A stretch of DNA of 64,000 bases from Gammaproteobacteria bacterium (GCA_021156105.1 JAJNBD010000001.1:248001-312000); one strand, 5' to 3'. Shown: positions 9,077 through 18,290, counted from the stretch's first letter. Program-made: numbers and translations. The notes: generated by a model from the sequence alone, not told the origin.

Positions 9077-9960
9077 CCTCAATTCTTTTAATAGGTGCGG
9101 CAGGCCAACTTGGTCGGGCTATCCAAGATTATGCACAAGCACACGAATTAAAAATAATTGCTTGTACCAGGCAAGAATTAGATGCTGCGCAACCTGAATC
9201 TATAAAGAAAATGTTTGAGCTGCATCGCCCCCAATTTTTAATTAATGCTGCAGCTTATACCGCCGTTGACTTAGCTGAAACAGAGCGAGAAAGTGCTTTG
9301 CTAAACAATGCTTATGCTGCAGAGAATCTGGCAAAAGCCTGTAAAGATTTTGATTGTGTCATGATTCATGTTTCGACGGATTATGTATTTGATGGCCAGC
9401 TCGATAGGCCATACCAAGAAACCGATAGTACTCTGCCGCTTGGGGTTTATGGACAAACAAAATTATTGGGCGAACAACTTGTTCAGCAAGCTTGTCAGAA
9501 GCATATTATTTTACGTGTTAGCTGGGTATTTGGAGAACATGGGAAAAATTTTGTTAAGACCATGTTGCGTTTAGCAAATAGTCAAGAAATCCTTAAGATC
9601 GTTAACGATCAAAGGGGTTGTCCAACGAATGCCTCACATATTGCTGCAGTCATTTTTAAAATGATTAATCAGCTTAAAAATAATCAGCAAAGTTTTGGTA
9701 TTTATCATTATTGCGATATGCCGATGGTAAGCTGGTATGAGTTCGCCAAGGCAATCATTGCTGAAGCAAAAAAACTTTCTTATTTTAAAGTGAAAGAAAT
9801 TTTGCCTATTACAACAGCGGATTTTCCTACGCCTGCTAAGCGCCCTCAAAACTCTGAGCTCGATTGCCGTAAAATTGAGCATGCGTTCCAAATTAAGCGC
9901 TTTGACTGGCGAGCAGATTTGTCAGTATTAATTAGAAATATTTTGACGCAGAATACGTAA
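9073..9960 (+). CDS. rmlD: dTDP-4-dehydrorhamnose reductase RmlD
   Basis: A protein of 295 residues, a short-chain dehydrogenase-like enzyme with the N-terminal NAD(P)-binding motif GAAGQLG (8-14), the stretch NAAAYTAVDLAE, STDYVFDG and the catalytic YGQTK (YxxxK). It reduces dTDP-4-keto-rhamnose to dTDP-L-rhamnose, the last step of the pathway. It overlaps rmlC by four bases and is followed after 51 bases by rmlB, which catalyses an earlier step. Confidence 0.97.
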   Translation: MTSILLIGAAGQLGRAIQDYAQAHELKIIACTRQELDAAQPESIKKMFELHRPQFLINAAAYTAVDLAETERESALLNNAYAAENLAKACKDFDCVMIHVSTDYVFDGQLDRPYQETDSTLPLGVYGQTKLLGEQLVQQACQKHIILRVSWVFGEHGKNFVKTMLRLANSQEILKIVNDQRGCPTNASHIAAVIFKMINQLKNNQQSFGIYHYCDMPMVSWYEFAKAIIAEAKKLSYFKVKEILPITTADFPTPAKRPQNSELDCRKIEHAFQIKRFDWRADLSVLIRNILTQNT

Positions 9961-10011
9961 TTTTTTATACGGCTGCTTTGGTTTTTAATTTCATGGATAG
10001 GGTATAACGAT

Positions 10012-11022
10012 ATGATTTTCACTCCTAAAAAAATGTTGGTTACCGGTGGTTGTGGATTTATTGGTAGTAATTTTATTCATTATTTAGCAGCGCATGCGCC
10101 AAACATTGAAATTATCAATCTGGATAATTTAAGCTTTGCTGCAAATCCTGACAATTTAAAGTCTTTGCCTGCCAATGCAAAATATCAGTTTGTGCATGGT
10201 GATATTACGGATAAGGCTTTGATTAAAAAAATTCTTCATGAAAATAATATTGAGACAATTGTGCATTTTGCGGCAGAAAGCCATGTTGATCGATCAATTA
10301 CTGATCCAGGTAGTTTTGTGCATAGTAATATCGTGGGCACCTATACCTTACTGGAAGCAGCGCGCCAAGTGTGGTTGGAAGAGAAAAAATTAACGCAAAA
10401 AGATTGTTTGTTTTATCATATTTCCACCGATGAAGTTTATGGAACTTTAGGCCCAAATGATCCTGCTTTTACTGAGCAAACGCCTTATGCACCGAATTCA
10501 CCCTATTCTGCGAGCAAGGCTGGTTCAGATCATTTGGTACGTGCTTATTTTGAGACATATGGTTTACCAATGGTAATTAGTAATTGCTCAAATAATTATG
10601 GCCCGCGCCAGCATGGGGAAAAACTTATTCCAACCATTATTCGCAGTTGCTTAAATGAACAGCCTATCCCTGTTTATGGTGATGGCTCAAATATTCGTGA
10701 TTGGCTGTATGTAATGGATCATTGTGGAGCGATTTATCAACTCGTGCAAAAAGGCGTACGAGGCGAATGTTATAACATTGGCGGTAATCAAGAAAAAAAT
10801 AATTTAACGGTAGTAAAAACGATTTGCCAGTTGTTAGACAAAATTAAACCTCGTGCTAATGGCGCTTCTTATGCTGATTTAATTTCTTTTGTGAAAGATC
10901 GTTTGGGTCATGATTGGCGCTATGCGATTAATCCTTCCAAAATGGAAGCCTTAGGTTGGCAGCCAAAAGAAACTTTTGAAAGCGGGATTTTAAAAACGCT
11001 AGATTTTTATCTAAACTGCTAG
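10012..11022 (+). CDS. rmlB: dTDP-glucose 4,6-dehydratase RmlB
   Basis: A protein of 336 residues of the extended SDR family, with the NAD-binding motif GGCGFIGSNF, the FAAESHVDRSI segment, the catalytic STDEVYG (Asp-Glu pair) and YSASK (YxxxK). It converts dTDP-glucose to dTDP-4-keto-6-deoxyglucose, the second step of rhamnose synthesis. It is somewhat shorter than E. coli RmlB (361). The start has AGGGT upstream. It ends eight bases from the convergent ubiH, with no terminator hairpin that I could see between them. Confidence 0.97.
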   Translation: MIFTPKKMLVTGGCGFIGSNFIHYLAAHAPNIEIINLDNLSFAANPDNLKSLPANAKYQFVHGDITDKALIKKILHENNIETIVHFAAESHVDRSITDPGSFVHSNIVGTYTLLEAARQVWLEEKKLTQKDCLFYHISTDEVYGTLGPNDPAFTEQTPYAPNSPYSASKAGSDHLVRAYFETYGLPMVISNCSNNYGPRQHGEKLIPTIIRSCLNEQPIPVYGDGSNIRDWLYVMDHCGAIYQLVQKGVRGECYNIGGNQEKNNLTVVKTICQLLDKIKPRANGASYADLISFVKDRLGHDWRYAINPSKMEALGWQPKETFESGILKTLDFYLNC

Positions 11023-11030
11023 GCGTCTTG

Positions 11031-12167
11031 CTATAGTCCCATCATTTGTCGCATAAAACGACGCTTTAAATTATGAGAATGCTCTAAAGCAAATAATGCA
11101 AAGCGTCGACCTAATTGAGTAAAGTAATCTTCACTGCGAAAGATTCGATCAGTTTGACGCGTAAACTTTATTAAACGTTCGCAGTGCGTGCGCTGCTGCA
11201 TTTCGAATTCTTCTCGGCTTTCTACATAATTTTTTACGCCAGCTAAACCTAAATTTAATCCTTGTGCCCCAATGGGATTGATTGTGTGCGCAGTATTGCC
11301 TAATAAAACTAAATGGTTTAAAGAAAACTGTTTGGCAATCACTTGTTTTAATGGGTAGGATTGTTTTTTTCCGATCTTGGTTAGCCTTCCTAAACGGTAT
11401 CCTATTAATTTTTGTAAATGCGATAAATAATCGGCATCATTTAATTTAAGATATTCTTTGGCGTTTTCGTGAGATGTGACTAAAACTGTTCCAATACGAT
11501 CTTCGGTTAAAGGTAAAACCGCTAGAATATCATCCCCTGCAAAACGTTCATAAGCGATATTTCGATGAGCTGCCGCGCAGTGCGCCACTGCAACAATAGC
11601 AGTTTGTTGATAATCAAAAATATCACATTCAATACCTAGCTTATCACGCAGCTGCGATTGTGTTCCATCCGCAAGCACAATGTTTGCTGCCTGCAGTGTT
11701 TGGGTTTGCGTAGTGATGGCCCAAAACTTATTGGCGTATTTAAGGTCTTTTACGGATGTATGATTGAATACCGTAATGTTGGGATACTGTTTCAACGCTT
11801 GTAATAACACTTTTTGCAAATTTTTAATTTCAATGACATAACCTAATGCTGTTTCATGCACGTCTTCACAATCAAATAGGCAGCCGCCAAAAGCGCCTTT
11901 TTCAGAAATATGCACTTGCTTAATCGGGCAAGTCTGCCATGCAAGTTCGCGCCACAAATCTAATTGTTTGAGATAAGCAATGCTGCTTGCATTTAAAGCC
12001 AAAGTGCGAGTATCAAGCGGGCTGGCTTGCTCATCGAGGTACTCAAGCGATTTCGCATCAATAATAGCAATAGGGTGATAAGACTTCTGGGCTAATGCAA
12101 TGGCCGCTATCGTGCCGATTAGCCCGCTGCCGATAATGATGTGGTGATAATTCACAAAGGTGCTCAT
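11031..12167 (-). CDS. ubiH: UbiH-type FAD-dependent ubiquinone hydroxylase
   Basis: A protein of 378 residues in the UbiH/UbiF/COQ6 flavin monooxygenase family. It has the N-terminal dinucleotide motif GSGLIGTIAA, the middle motif VLADGTQSQLR, and the second FAD motif LLGNTAHTINPIGAQGLNLGL. The GN variant of that last motif and the IGAQG stretch are more like UbiH than UbiF. The enzyme hydroxylates a polyprenyl-phenol ring in aerobic ubiquinone synthesis at the inner membrane. Separating UbiH from its paralogs by reading alone is not fully safe. The coq7 gene nearby, on the same strand, serves the same pathway. Confidence 0.88.
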   Translation of the reverse strand: MSTFVNYHHIIIGSGLIGTIAAIALAQKSYHPIAIIDAKSLEYLDEQASPLDTRTLALNASSIAYLKQLDLWRELAWQTCPIKQVHISEKGAFGGCLFDCEDVHETALGYVIEIKNLQKVLLQALKQYPNITVFNHTSVKDLKYANKFWAITTQTQTLQAANIVLADGTQSQLRDKLGIECDIFDYQQTAIVAVAHCAAAHRNIAYERFAGDDILAVLPLTEDRIGTVLVTSHENAKEYLKLNDADYLSHLQKLIGYRLGRLTKIGKKQSYPLKQVIAKQFSLNHLVLLGNTAHTINPIGAQGLNLGLAGVKNYVESREEFEMQQRTHCERLIKFTRQTDRIFRSEDYFTQLGRRFALFALEHSHNLKRRFMRQMMGL

Positions 12168-12315
12168 AGCTTGAATAACCTCTCAAAACCTTATAGTATG
12201 ATGAGAAGCTTTATTATAAATGATTCAATCAATCAAAAGATATTATTAGGAATACTTAATTGCGAGCTAATGGCGTAAATAGGAAAAATACTTTATACGA
12301 TATTTTAGAGCGTGT

Positions 12316-13142
12316 TTGATGGTAGCAGTGATTAGTAGTGCATTAACGAATGTCGCTAATGCTATTGCTCTTCCTCCTCCTCCGGCGCAAATGTTTGTAT
12401 TCAATAATACAAGTGACGCTTTTCTGATTGGTGGTGGCTTGGGTTGGATTGCTTGGGCTGGTGGCAAAATATGCCAACGCCTTGGTCTAGTGATGGCTTT
12501 GAAGCCGTCTCGCTCAATTTTCCGAAACTGATAGATTTTAAAATTGCACAAGGTGATGATTGCACATGGCCGTTGTTTGATAGCAACCTTTCTAAGCACC
12601 GAAAAAAACAGGGGGGCTCAAATGCTTCCAAATCTGCCAATGAGGTAGATCAAGAAGCTTATTTATTTTCGTTCCTGTCAATGCCAGATCATCCAGTTTG
12701 CGTGCCGGGACCTGCTGTCCGTGACCCAGATCCTGATGGCCCACATGCTATTAACCCTGTATTAATGATTAATGCAGAACTAGATGATGCAAGCGGTAAA
12801 GTACTGAAAAAAGGAATAGACGTTGATCCTAATAACCTTCCCGCCGATTGTAATACGCAGATTTGTACTTTAAAGTATACAGCTACGCTAAAGAAACCAG
12901 ATAACTCTGTTCCGTATCCTACTGTGTGTGGCGATCTTGCTCATCCTTATTCTTGTCATAACACTCCATCATCTGTCGATCAGTTGCAGCAAGTGGTTTT
13001 AGTCCCACCATCACAGGCAAAAGAAAACGTGGCTAATGCGGAGCTGGCACGGTTAAAGAAAACTTATTGTGATTCACGGGCTGTTCGTTGCAAAGTGATA
13101 ACAAGTTTTACGAAGCATCAAGCTCATTATGCTAAAAACTGA
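12316..13142 (+). pseudogene. Frameshifted secreted protein of unknown family
   Basis: Two overlapping plus-strand frames appear to be parts of one gene. Frame one (12316-12531) begins TTG-ATG with a hydrophobic segment ending NVANA|IALP, like a signal peptide. Upstream it stays open to 12283 with Lys/Arg codons but no ATG. Frame two (12444-13142) has only an internal TTG as a start and gives about 230 residues, with Cys-rich segments (CNTQICTLKYTATLKK, CGDLAHPYSCHNTPS, TYCDSRAVRCKV). The switch must lie between the frame-two stop at 12414-12416 and the frame-one stop near 12529. No family recognised. It could be a decayed gene, a sequencing error, or less likely programmed frameshifting. Confidence 0.55.
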
Positions 13143-13186
13143 AATCGCTAAGAAATTACTTCGTGGTAACGAGTTTTGCCTAGGCT

Positions 13187-13825
13187 TCAGAAATGATACG
13201 CTGTTTTGACCATCACTTTTGAAGCTACGCGCATCATGAGTTTAATAGGGGCTGGTAGATTTACACCGCCAGCCTTTAATGCGTTTTCAGCATGCTGTTC
13301 TTCATCTATTTTCATTTGCGTTAAAATGCGTTCAGATTTTTTATCTTCTTCAGGCAATTTTTCTAAATGATTTTGTAAGTGGGCTGAAACTTGATGTTCA
13401 GTTTCTGCAATAAAGCCCAAGCTCCATTGATCGCCGGCTAAGCCTGCTGCAGCGCCAATTAACACAGCACCAAGGTACCAAATAGGATCTAAGTAACTGG
13501 TATGGCTACCTAGCTCTTCCAAGCGTTCACGACACCAAACAAGATGATCAATTTCTTCTAGGGCGGCTTGTTCCATTTGCTTGCGAATATTGGGTAATCG
13601 AGCGGTTAAAGCTTGGCCTTGATATAAACCTTGCGCAGCAATTTCGCCGGCATGATTAATGCGCATTAAGGCAGCGGCGTGCTTTATTTCGTGAGGAGAG
13701 AGCATCGGCTCAGCTAAATGCAGCGCAGGGTTTTCACGCGTAGTATGCGCAGGTTTTTGTAAGCTAAGTTCTAGAGCCTGATGAACTTGGCCAAGCACAC
13801 GATCGATAAAAGTTAATTGGCGCAT
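13187..13825 (-). CDS. coq7: Coq7-type di-iron demethoxyubiquinone hydroxylase
   Basis: A protein of 212 residues with the four helices and ligand motifs of the Coq7/CAT5 family: INHAGEIAAQGLY, ALEEIDHLVW, AETEHQVSAH and DEEQHAENA, which supply Glu and His ligands for two irons. The enzyme adds the last ring hydroxyl in ubiquinone synthesis and replaces UbiF in many gammaproteobacteria. Its start overlaps the end of hemH by 13 bases on the same strand, so the two are probably co-transcribed. Confidence 0.95.
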   Translation of the reverse strand: MRQLTFIDRVLGQVHQALELSLQKPAHTTRENPALHLAEPMLSPHEIKHAAALMRINHAGEIAAQGLYQGQALTARLPNIRKQMEQAALEEIDHLVWCRERLEELGSHTSYLDPIWYLGAVLIGAAAGLAGDQWSLGFIAETEHQVSAHLQNHLEKLPEEDKKSERILTQMKIDEEQHAENALKAGGVNLPAPIKLMMRVASKVMVKTAYHF

Positions 13826-14760
13826 TTTATTAAATCCAGTAAAAGATGAATTTGCTCTTGAGAATCATTTAAGCAAGGAATATAACGGTAATTTTCGCCG
13901 CCTGCCGCTAAAAAAATTTCGCGATTTTGGATGGCAATTTCTTCAAGTGTTTCTAAGCAGTCGCTGGAAAAACCTGGGCAAATAATATTAATATCTTTTA
14001 TGCCTTGTTTAGGTAGCTGAGTGAGCATTTCACTGCAATAAGGCTGTAGCCATTTTGCGGCTCCAAAACGTGATTGAAAAACCATTTGATATTGATTTTC
14101 AGCTAAACCTAACTTTTCTGTTAACAACTGAGTCGTTTTTTGGCATTGTTCAAAATAAGGGTCGCCCAAATCCACAGAACGTTGAGGAATACCGTGATAG
14201 GACAAAACTAATTTTTGTGCCTGTCCATGCTGTTGCCAGTGTGTCAGAATCGATTTAGCTAACGCTTCAATATAGAGCGGATGATCATGGTAGTTGCTGA
14301 TAAGCTTGATGTTTGGGATATGACGCCAGGATTTGATTTCTTGCATAACGGCCTCTAAAGAAGAGCCGGTTGCTGAGCTTGCATATTGGGGGTAAAGCGG
14401 TAAGACCACAATTTCTTCGACGCCTTGATGTTTTTTTAAAACACTAGCAATTGATGAAGAGCCATAGCGCATCGCAAAATCAAGCCGGTGTCTGCTGCTG
14501 GTCTGATTTAACTTTTCGGCGATTTTTTTGGTATTTACCATTAAAGGTGAGCCTTCAGCGGTCCAAATTTTTTGATAAAGCTTAGCGGATTTTTTTGGGC
14601 GAGTATTTAAAATAATGCCGTGAAGGATTGGTAACCATATCAGCTTTGGCAGCTCGACAACGCGTGGGTCAGATAAAAATTCAGCTAAATATTTTCTAAC
14701 GCTCTTGGTGGTTGGAGCATCTGGAGTACCAAGGTTAATTAATAAAACCAGGGTTGTCAT
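13813..14760 (-). CDS. hemH: Ferrochelatase HemH
   Basis: A protein of 315 residues (E. coli 320) with N-terminal LLINLGTPDAPT, the substrate loop KIWTAEGSPLM, the catalytic His189 in LSYHGIPQRS and Glu270 in CPGFSSDCLETLEEI. It inserts ferrous iron into protoporphyrin IX, the last step of haem synthesis, at the inner face of the membrane. It lies between djlA and coq7, all on the minus strand, 16 bases from djlA, which suggests one djlA-hemH-coq7 transcript. Confidence 0.97.
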   Translation of the reverse strand: MTTLVLLINLGTPDAPTTKSVRKYLAEFLSDPRVVELPKLIWLPILHGIILNTRPKKSAKLYQKIWTAEGSPLMVNTKKIAEKLNQTSSRHRLDFAMRYGSSSIASVLKKHQGVEEIVVLPLYPQYASSATGSSLEAVMQEIKSWRHIPNIKLISNYHDHPLYIEALAKSILTHWQQHGQAQKLVLSYHGIPQRSVDLGDPYFEQCQKTTQLLTEKLGLAENQYQMVFQSRFGAAKWLQPYCSEMLTQLPKQGIKDINIICPGFSSDCLETLEEIAIQNREIFLAAGGENYRYIPCLNDSQEQIHLLLDLIKCAN

Positions 14761-14776
14761 TATATTACCTCAAAGA

Positions 14777-15598
14777 TTATTTGATCCCTCTTGCCGCGCA
14801 GATCCGTTCATAGGCTAATTGAATTTGCTGAGTCTTTTCTGTGGCGAGCTTGATCATTTCAGGGGGTAAGCCTTTAGAAACTAATTTATCTGGATGATTT
14901 TGGCTAATAAGCTTGCGATAAGCTTTTTTGATTTCCTCATCGCTGGCGGCAGAAGTGATTTCTAAGGTTTGATAAGCGCTGTCAAGCGACATTTGATTTT
15001 TGAATGGGTTACCGCCTTGACCATGAAAGCCTTGATGACCGCCTTGTTGAGCATATTCATTAAAGCTTCTGAAAAATTGCTCAAAGTTAAAAGTATTTTG
15101 TTTAAGGAAGCCAAGCTGTTCACTTAAGCGGGTAATAATACGTTCTTTTCCTGCGTCAAGCTGCCCATGAATCGTTGCGGCACGAATCTGAAATTCTAAA
15201 AATAACTGTAGCAGTAAACGTTGCCCGCGGCACTTGTTAATTAACTTATTAACAGCGGCGTCCAAGTTAAAATCAGCTTGCTTGCCTTCGTTAAAAGCTT
15301 CGATGGCGGCTTGTTTTTGGGATTCATTTAAATTGAGTTGGCGCATGATTAAGCGCGCTTGCTCAATTTCTTCTTGTGTCACGACACCATCGGATTTGGC
15401 AATATAACCCATGACTTGGAAGGTGGCTTTAAAAAAAGCTTGCTGAGCTTCGGTATTCTGCGTGCCGAATGCGCCACCTGCTCGTAAATGCTGCGCTAAG
15501 CCACGGTCAAAAAAATGGCCAATCATAATGCCAATGATTAAACCAAAAGGACCTGCTAGCATGAGGCCAATGAGGCCACAGATAAATTTACCAATCAT
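14777..15598 (-). CDS. djlA: DjlA, membrane-anchored J-domain co-chaperone
   Basis: A protein of 273 residues (E. coli DjlA 271). It has an N-terminal membrane segment (about 3-28, rich in Gly, typical of the DjlA dimerising anchor), a central TerB-like helical domain (about 50-160), a short Gly/Gln/His-rich linker (GGHQGFHGQGG), and a C-terminal J domain (about 205-273) containing the essential HPD motif (NHPDKL). It stimulates DnaK near the inner membrane. It is transcribed divergently from tsaD. Confidence 0.96.
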   Translation of the reverse strand: MIGKFICGLIGLMLAGPFGLIIGIMIGHFFDRGLAQHLRAGGAFGTQNTEAQQAFFKATFQVMGYIAKSDGVVTQEEIEQARLIMRQLNLNESQKQAAIEAFNEGKQADFNLDAAVNKLINKCRGQRLLLQLFLEFQIRAATIHGQLDAGKERIITRLSEQLGFLKQNTFNFEQFFRSFNEYAQQGGHQGFHGQGGNPFKNQMSLDSAYQTLEITSAASDEEIKKAYRKLISQNHPDKLVSKGLPPEMIKLATEKTQQIQLAYERICAARGIK

Positions 15599-15688
15599 GA
15601 TGTTTTTCTTTTGATATTGTTACTACCATTAAGCGCCATATTAAAACCTGTTTTTTCTCTTAATTAAGCGGGAGAGGGAGCACATTTA

Positions 15689-15697
15689 TGTTAAAAT
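15689..15697 (+). promoter_or_regulatory. Extended -10 promoter for tsaD
   Basis: TG (15689-15690), one spacer base, then TAAAAT (15692-15697): an extended -10 element 31 bases before the tsaD ATG at 15729. No good -35 is seen at 17 bases, which extended -10 promoters do not need. The same arrangement stands before ndk, sulP, mnmG and the outer-membrane barrel gene. Confidence 0.5.
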
Positions 15698-15728
15698 AGC
15701 TTCCTATTTTACCGTAAAAATGATAGAT

Positions 15729-16742
15729 ATGCTTGTATTAGGCATCGAAACTTCTTGTGACGAAACGGGTGTTGCGTTATATAGTAGTGAAAAAGGTTTA
15801 GTCGACCATCTTTATTACACCCAAGTGCGTACCCATGTGGAATATGGTGGAGTAGTCCCTGAAATTGCCTCACGTGACCACATCCAAAAGCTCTCCCCCT
15901 TAGTACAAACTTTATTTGAGCGTGCTAAATGTGATATTTCGCAAGTTGATGGCGTCGCTTATACCGCCGGTCCTGGGCTAGCGGGAGCCTTATTAGTGGG
16001 GGCCGCTTTTGCGCGTAGCTTTGCTTTTGCGAGGAGCATTCCTGCTGTGGCAATTCATCATATGGAAGGGCATTTGCTTGCACCGTTTTTAGAGGCGCAA
16101 CAGCCAAATTTTCCCTTTCTTGCTTTACTCGTCTCAGGGGGGCACACCTTAATTGTTAAGGTTAGCGCGATAGGTGATTACCAAATTTTAGGGGAAAGCT
16201 TAGATGATGCGGCGGGAGAAGCTTTTGATAAAACCGCTCGCCTGATGGGGTTGGGTTATCCTGGTGGGCCTGCCTTAGCAAAATTAGCAGAAGCGGGTAA
16301 CCCTCAAGCTTTTAAACTGCCAAGGCCAATGCTGGATCGAGAGGATTTTAATTTTAGTTTTAGTGGCTTAAAAACAGCGGTTGCACATTTAATTCAAAAA
16401 AATCCTGAGATATTAATTTCCGCTAAAGCTGATTTAGCTGCATCCTTTCAAGCGGCGGTGATTGATACTTTGATTGCAAAGTGTGCAAGGGCGCTTAAAG
16501 CAACGGGTTTAAAACAGCTTGTTGTTTCAGGTGGGGTGAGTGCAAATCAATATTTGCGCCAGCAACTCGACAGTCAACTTGAGGCAATTGGTGCTAAAGC
16601 ATTTTATCCGCGGCTTGAATTCTGCACCGATAATGGTGCAATGATTGCTTATGCTGGCTATTTACGCTTAAAAGTAGGGCAAGCACGAGATTTGGATTTT
16701 TCTGTACGAGCTCGTTGGGGGCTAGATGAATTAAAGGGGTAA
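15729..16742 (+). CDS. tsaD: TsaD, tRNA t6A synthase catalytic subunit
   Basis: From ATG 15729 the protein is 337 residues, exactly the E. coli length, and the metal ligands fall at His111 and His115 (HHMEGH), the E. coli numbers. An ATG three codons upstream (15720) is possible but less likely. Other motifs are [12 protein letters not shown] at the start and a C-terminal [11 protein letters not shown] and [13 protein letters not shown]. TsaD transfers threonylcarbamoyl to A37 of ANN-reading tRNAs, working with TsaB and TsaE encoded elsewhere. A secreted CVNH protein follows five bases after the stop, an unusual neighbour. Confidence 0.97.
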   Translation: MLVLGIETSCDETGVALYSSEKGLVDHLYYTQVRTHVEYGGVVPEIASRDHIQKLSPLVQTLFERAKCDISQVDGVAYTAGPGLAGALLVGAAFARSFAFARSIPAVAIHHMEGHLLAPFLEAQQPNFPFLALLVSGGHTLIVKVSAIGDYQILGESLDDAAGEAFDKTARLMGLGYPGGPALAKLAEAGNPQAFKLPRPMLDREDFNFSFSGLKTAVAHLIQKNPEILISAKADLAASFQAAVIDTLIAKCARALKATGLKQLVVSGGVSANQYLRQQLDSQLEAIGAKAFYPRLEFCTDNGAMIAYAGYLRLKVGQARDLDFSVRARWGLDELKG

Positions 16743-16747
16743 GTCAT

Positions 16748-17323
16748 ATGAGAAAAGCTTTAATCTTTGTTAGTGCACTCTTATTAGCAGGATATCAACA
16801 CTTAAGCTCGGCAGAAGTTATTGTCAATGCACCTAAAACTCAGAGCTTTAGTGGAGAAGTGTTGCAAGCTTCTACACAAATACCTAAAGGTAGCTATCGA
16901 TCCACTTGCTTTGCTTGTACGGTAAAAGATGGCAAATTACGTTGCGCTTGTGATCGATTAGATGGTAAACAAACAATTAGTGAAATTACTTATCAAAAAT
17001 GCGTTAGTCCAGAAGTAAATTTACAAAATTGTGATGGTGTGCTTTCTTGTACACCTGTATGCCGGCCAGGGATTGGAGCAAATCCTGTCTTGCCGCCAGG
17101 AAATTACCTTCAGACTTGTACGATGTGTAAATTAAGCGATAAAGTTTTAATTTGCACTTGTGCTGCTCGGGATGGTTCGCCAAAGGTAAGTGGCATTAAT
17201 ATATCTACTTGCCATAATACAAAAAATAATTTGCAAAATTGTAATGGTAAGCTAATGTGCGTTGCCACTTGCCCTGATTCAGTAGTACCTCCACCAGATG
17301 TCACCCCATGGCGCACCACTTAA
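16748..17323 (+). CDS. Secreted protein with two tandem CVNH (cyanovirin-N homolog) domains
   Basis: A protein of 191 residues with a signal peptide (1-22) and two repeats with a 70-residue period, about 46-105 and 116-175. Each has the pattern P.GxY..TC..C....L.C.C, then NLQNC(D/N)G.L.C..C; compare NLQNCDG (91-97) with NLQNCNG (161-167). This is the CVNH fold, in which cyanovirin-N binds high-mannose glycans. Each repeat carries more cysteines than cyanovirin itself, suggesting extra disulfides in the periplasm or outside the cell. AGGGG lies before the ATG, overlapping the tsaD end, so it is probably co-transcribed with tsaD. Glycan binding is inferred, not shown. Confidence 0.8.
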   Translation: MRKALIFVSALLLAGYQHLSSAEVIVNAPKTQSFSGEVLQASTQIPKGSYRSTCFACTVKDGKLRCACDRLDGKQTISEITYQKCVSPEVNLQNCDGVLSCTPVCRPGIGANPVLPPGNYLQTCTMCKLSDKVLICTCAARDGSPKVSGINISTCHNTKNNLQNCNGKLMCVATCPDSVVPPPDVTPWRTT

Positions 17324-17359
17324 AGTCAACAATTGGGGTCTGACCCCGATTGTTGACTT
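17323..17359 (+). repeat. REP-like perfect palindrome with GGGGTC..GACCCC core
   Basis: AAGTCAACAAT and ATTGTTGACTT flank a GGGG-TCTGA-CCCC core, making a hairpin of about 15 base pairs over 37 bases with a single mismatch. It begins at the last base of the CVNH gene stop codon and ends 47 bases before the ThuA-like gene. The GGGGTC(A/T)GACCCC core resembles dispersed intergenic palindromes seen in several gammaproteobacteria. It may also stop transcription, but no T-run follows. Confidence 0.65.
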
Positions 17360-17406
17360 AGCTTTGGTACAAGATTTGCTTTATCACAAAGCTAGGAGGA
17401 TTTACT

Positions 17407-18234
17407 ATGATCAAAAGACTAGCTTTTATTATATTTATTATCTTAACTCTAAGTTTTTGTTTAATTGCCTGGGCACAACCGAAGCGCTTATTGGTGATAG
17501 ATACTGCCAATGATTACCATCATCGGGTAATTCCAATTGCCGAGAAAGTCATTAAAAATTTGGCTAAGCAAAGTGGCCAATTTTCTGTGGATATTGTTAG
17601 CACTAATATAGAATTAAAAGATAAACTATCATCTCAAGGTTTAGCGCGTTATGATGCAGTGATGTTTTTAAACACCACAGGTGAATTGCCTATTCCTGAT
17701 ATGGCTGCTTTTCTTCAATGGATTAAAGCCGGTCATGGCTTTATTGCTATCCATAGTGCAGCAGACACATTGCATAAGCAGCCTGAATATTTTGACATGC
17801 TGGGAGGTGAATTCCAAGAGCATTTTGAACAGGTTCCAGCGACAGTGTTAGTAGCCGATAATCAATTCCCAGCAACGAAAATGTTTGGCAAAGAAGTGAA
17901 TATTTCAAAAGAAGAGTTTCCACTTTATAAAAATTACAGTTCACAAAACCATCTTTTGTTATATTTAGACCATCACCCTAATCGCCGCTTGCCAGGTTTT
18001 TATCCTATTTCCTGGTGCCGCAATTATGGACAGGGTAGGGTTTTCTTTAGTGCTATAGGTCATCGTGCTGGCACGTGGAAATCGCATCTTTATCAAGAGC
18101 ATATTTTAGGAGCAATGGAATGGGGGCTTGGTTTAGTGCCTGGGGATTGCTCAGCTGCGCCCAATCCACCTGCGGAGCAACAGCAAGATAATGCTGCATC
18201 AACGTCGCAAACAGCTTCAACGAAGAATGGTTAA
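17407..18234 (+). CDS. Secreted ThuA-like domain protein
   Basis: A protein of 275 residues with a signal peptide (about 1-24, ending in AWA|QPK) and a ThuA domain (about 26-245), a class I glutamine amidotransferase-like fold. Supporting stretches are HRVIPIAEK, IKAGHGFIAIHSAADT, MLGGEFQEHFE, PISWCRNYGQGRVFFSAIGHR and HILGAMEWGLG. The C-terminal 30 residues are low-complexity Ala/Gln/Ser. ThuA proteins have been linked to sugar utilisation, but the reaction is unclear in most cases. A strong AGGAGG precedes the ATG. It ends at a hairpin shared with the convergent glyA. Confidence 0.8.
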   Translation: MIKRLAFIIFIILTLSFCLIAWAQPKRLLVIDTANDYHHRVIPIAEKVIKNLAKQSGQFSVDIVSTNIELKDKLSSQGLARYDAVMFLNTTGELPIPDMAAFLQWIKAGHGFIAIHSAADTLHKQPEYFDMLGGEFQEHFEQVPATVLVADNQFPATKMFGKEVNISKEEFPLYKNYSSQNHLLLYLDHHPNRRLPGFYPISWCRNYGQGRVFFSAIGHRAGTWKSHLYQEHILGAMEWGLGLVPGDCSAAPNPPAEQQQDNAASTSQTASTKNG

Positions 18235-18253
18235 TTAAAAAAACCTGCAGCAA

Positions 18254-18290
18254 AATTATCCCGCCGCTCATGCGACGGGATAATTCTTTT
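18254..18290. terminator. Bidirectional terminator between the ThuA-like gene and glyA
   Basis: AATTATCCCGCCG (18254-18266) pairs with CGACGGGATAATT (18273-18285): 13 base pairs with one G-T pair and a 6-base loop. It is followed by CTTTT on the plus strand and preceded by A-rich sequence, which serves the minus strand. It lies between two convergent genes. Confidence 0.85.

Noticed and set aside
12267..12640. Two minus-strand frames opposite the frameshifted secreted gene
   Set aside because: They lack ribosome sites and domain features, and overlap a region better explained by the plus-strand signal peptide and body.
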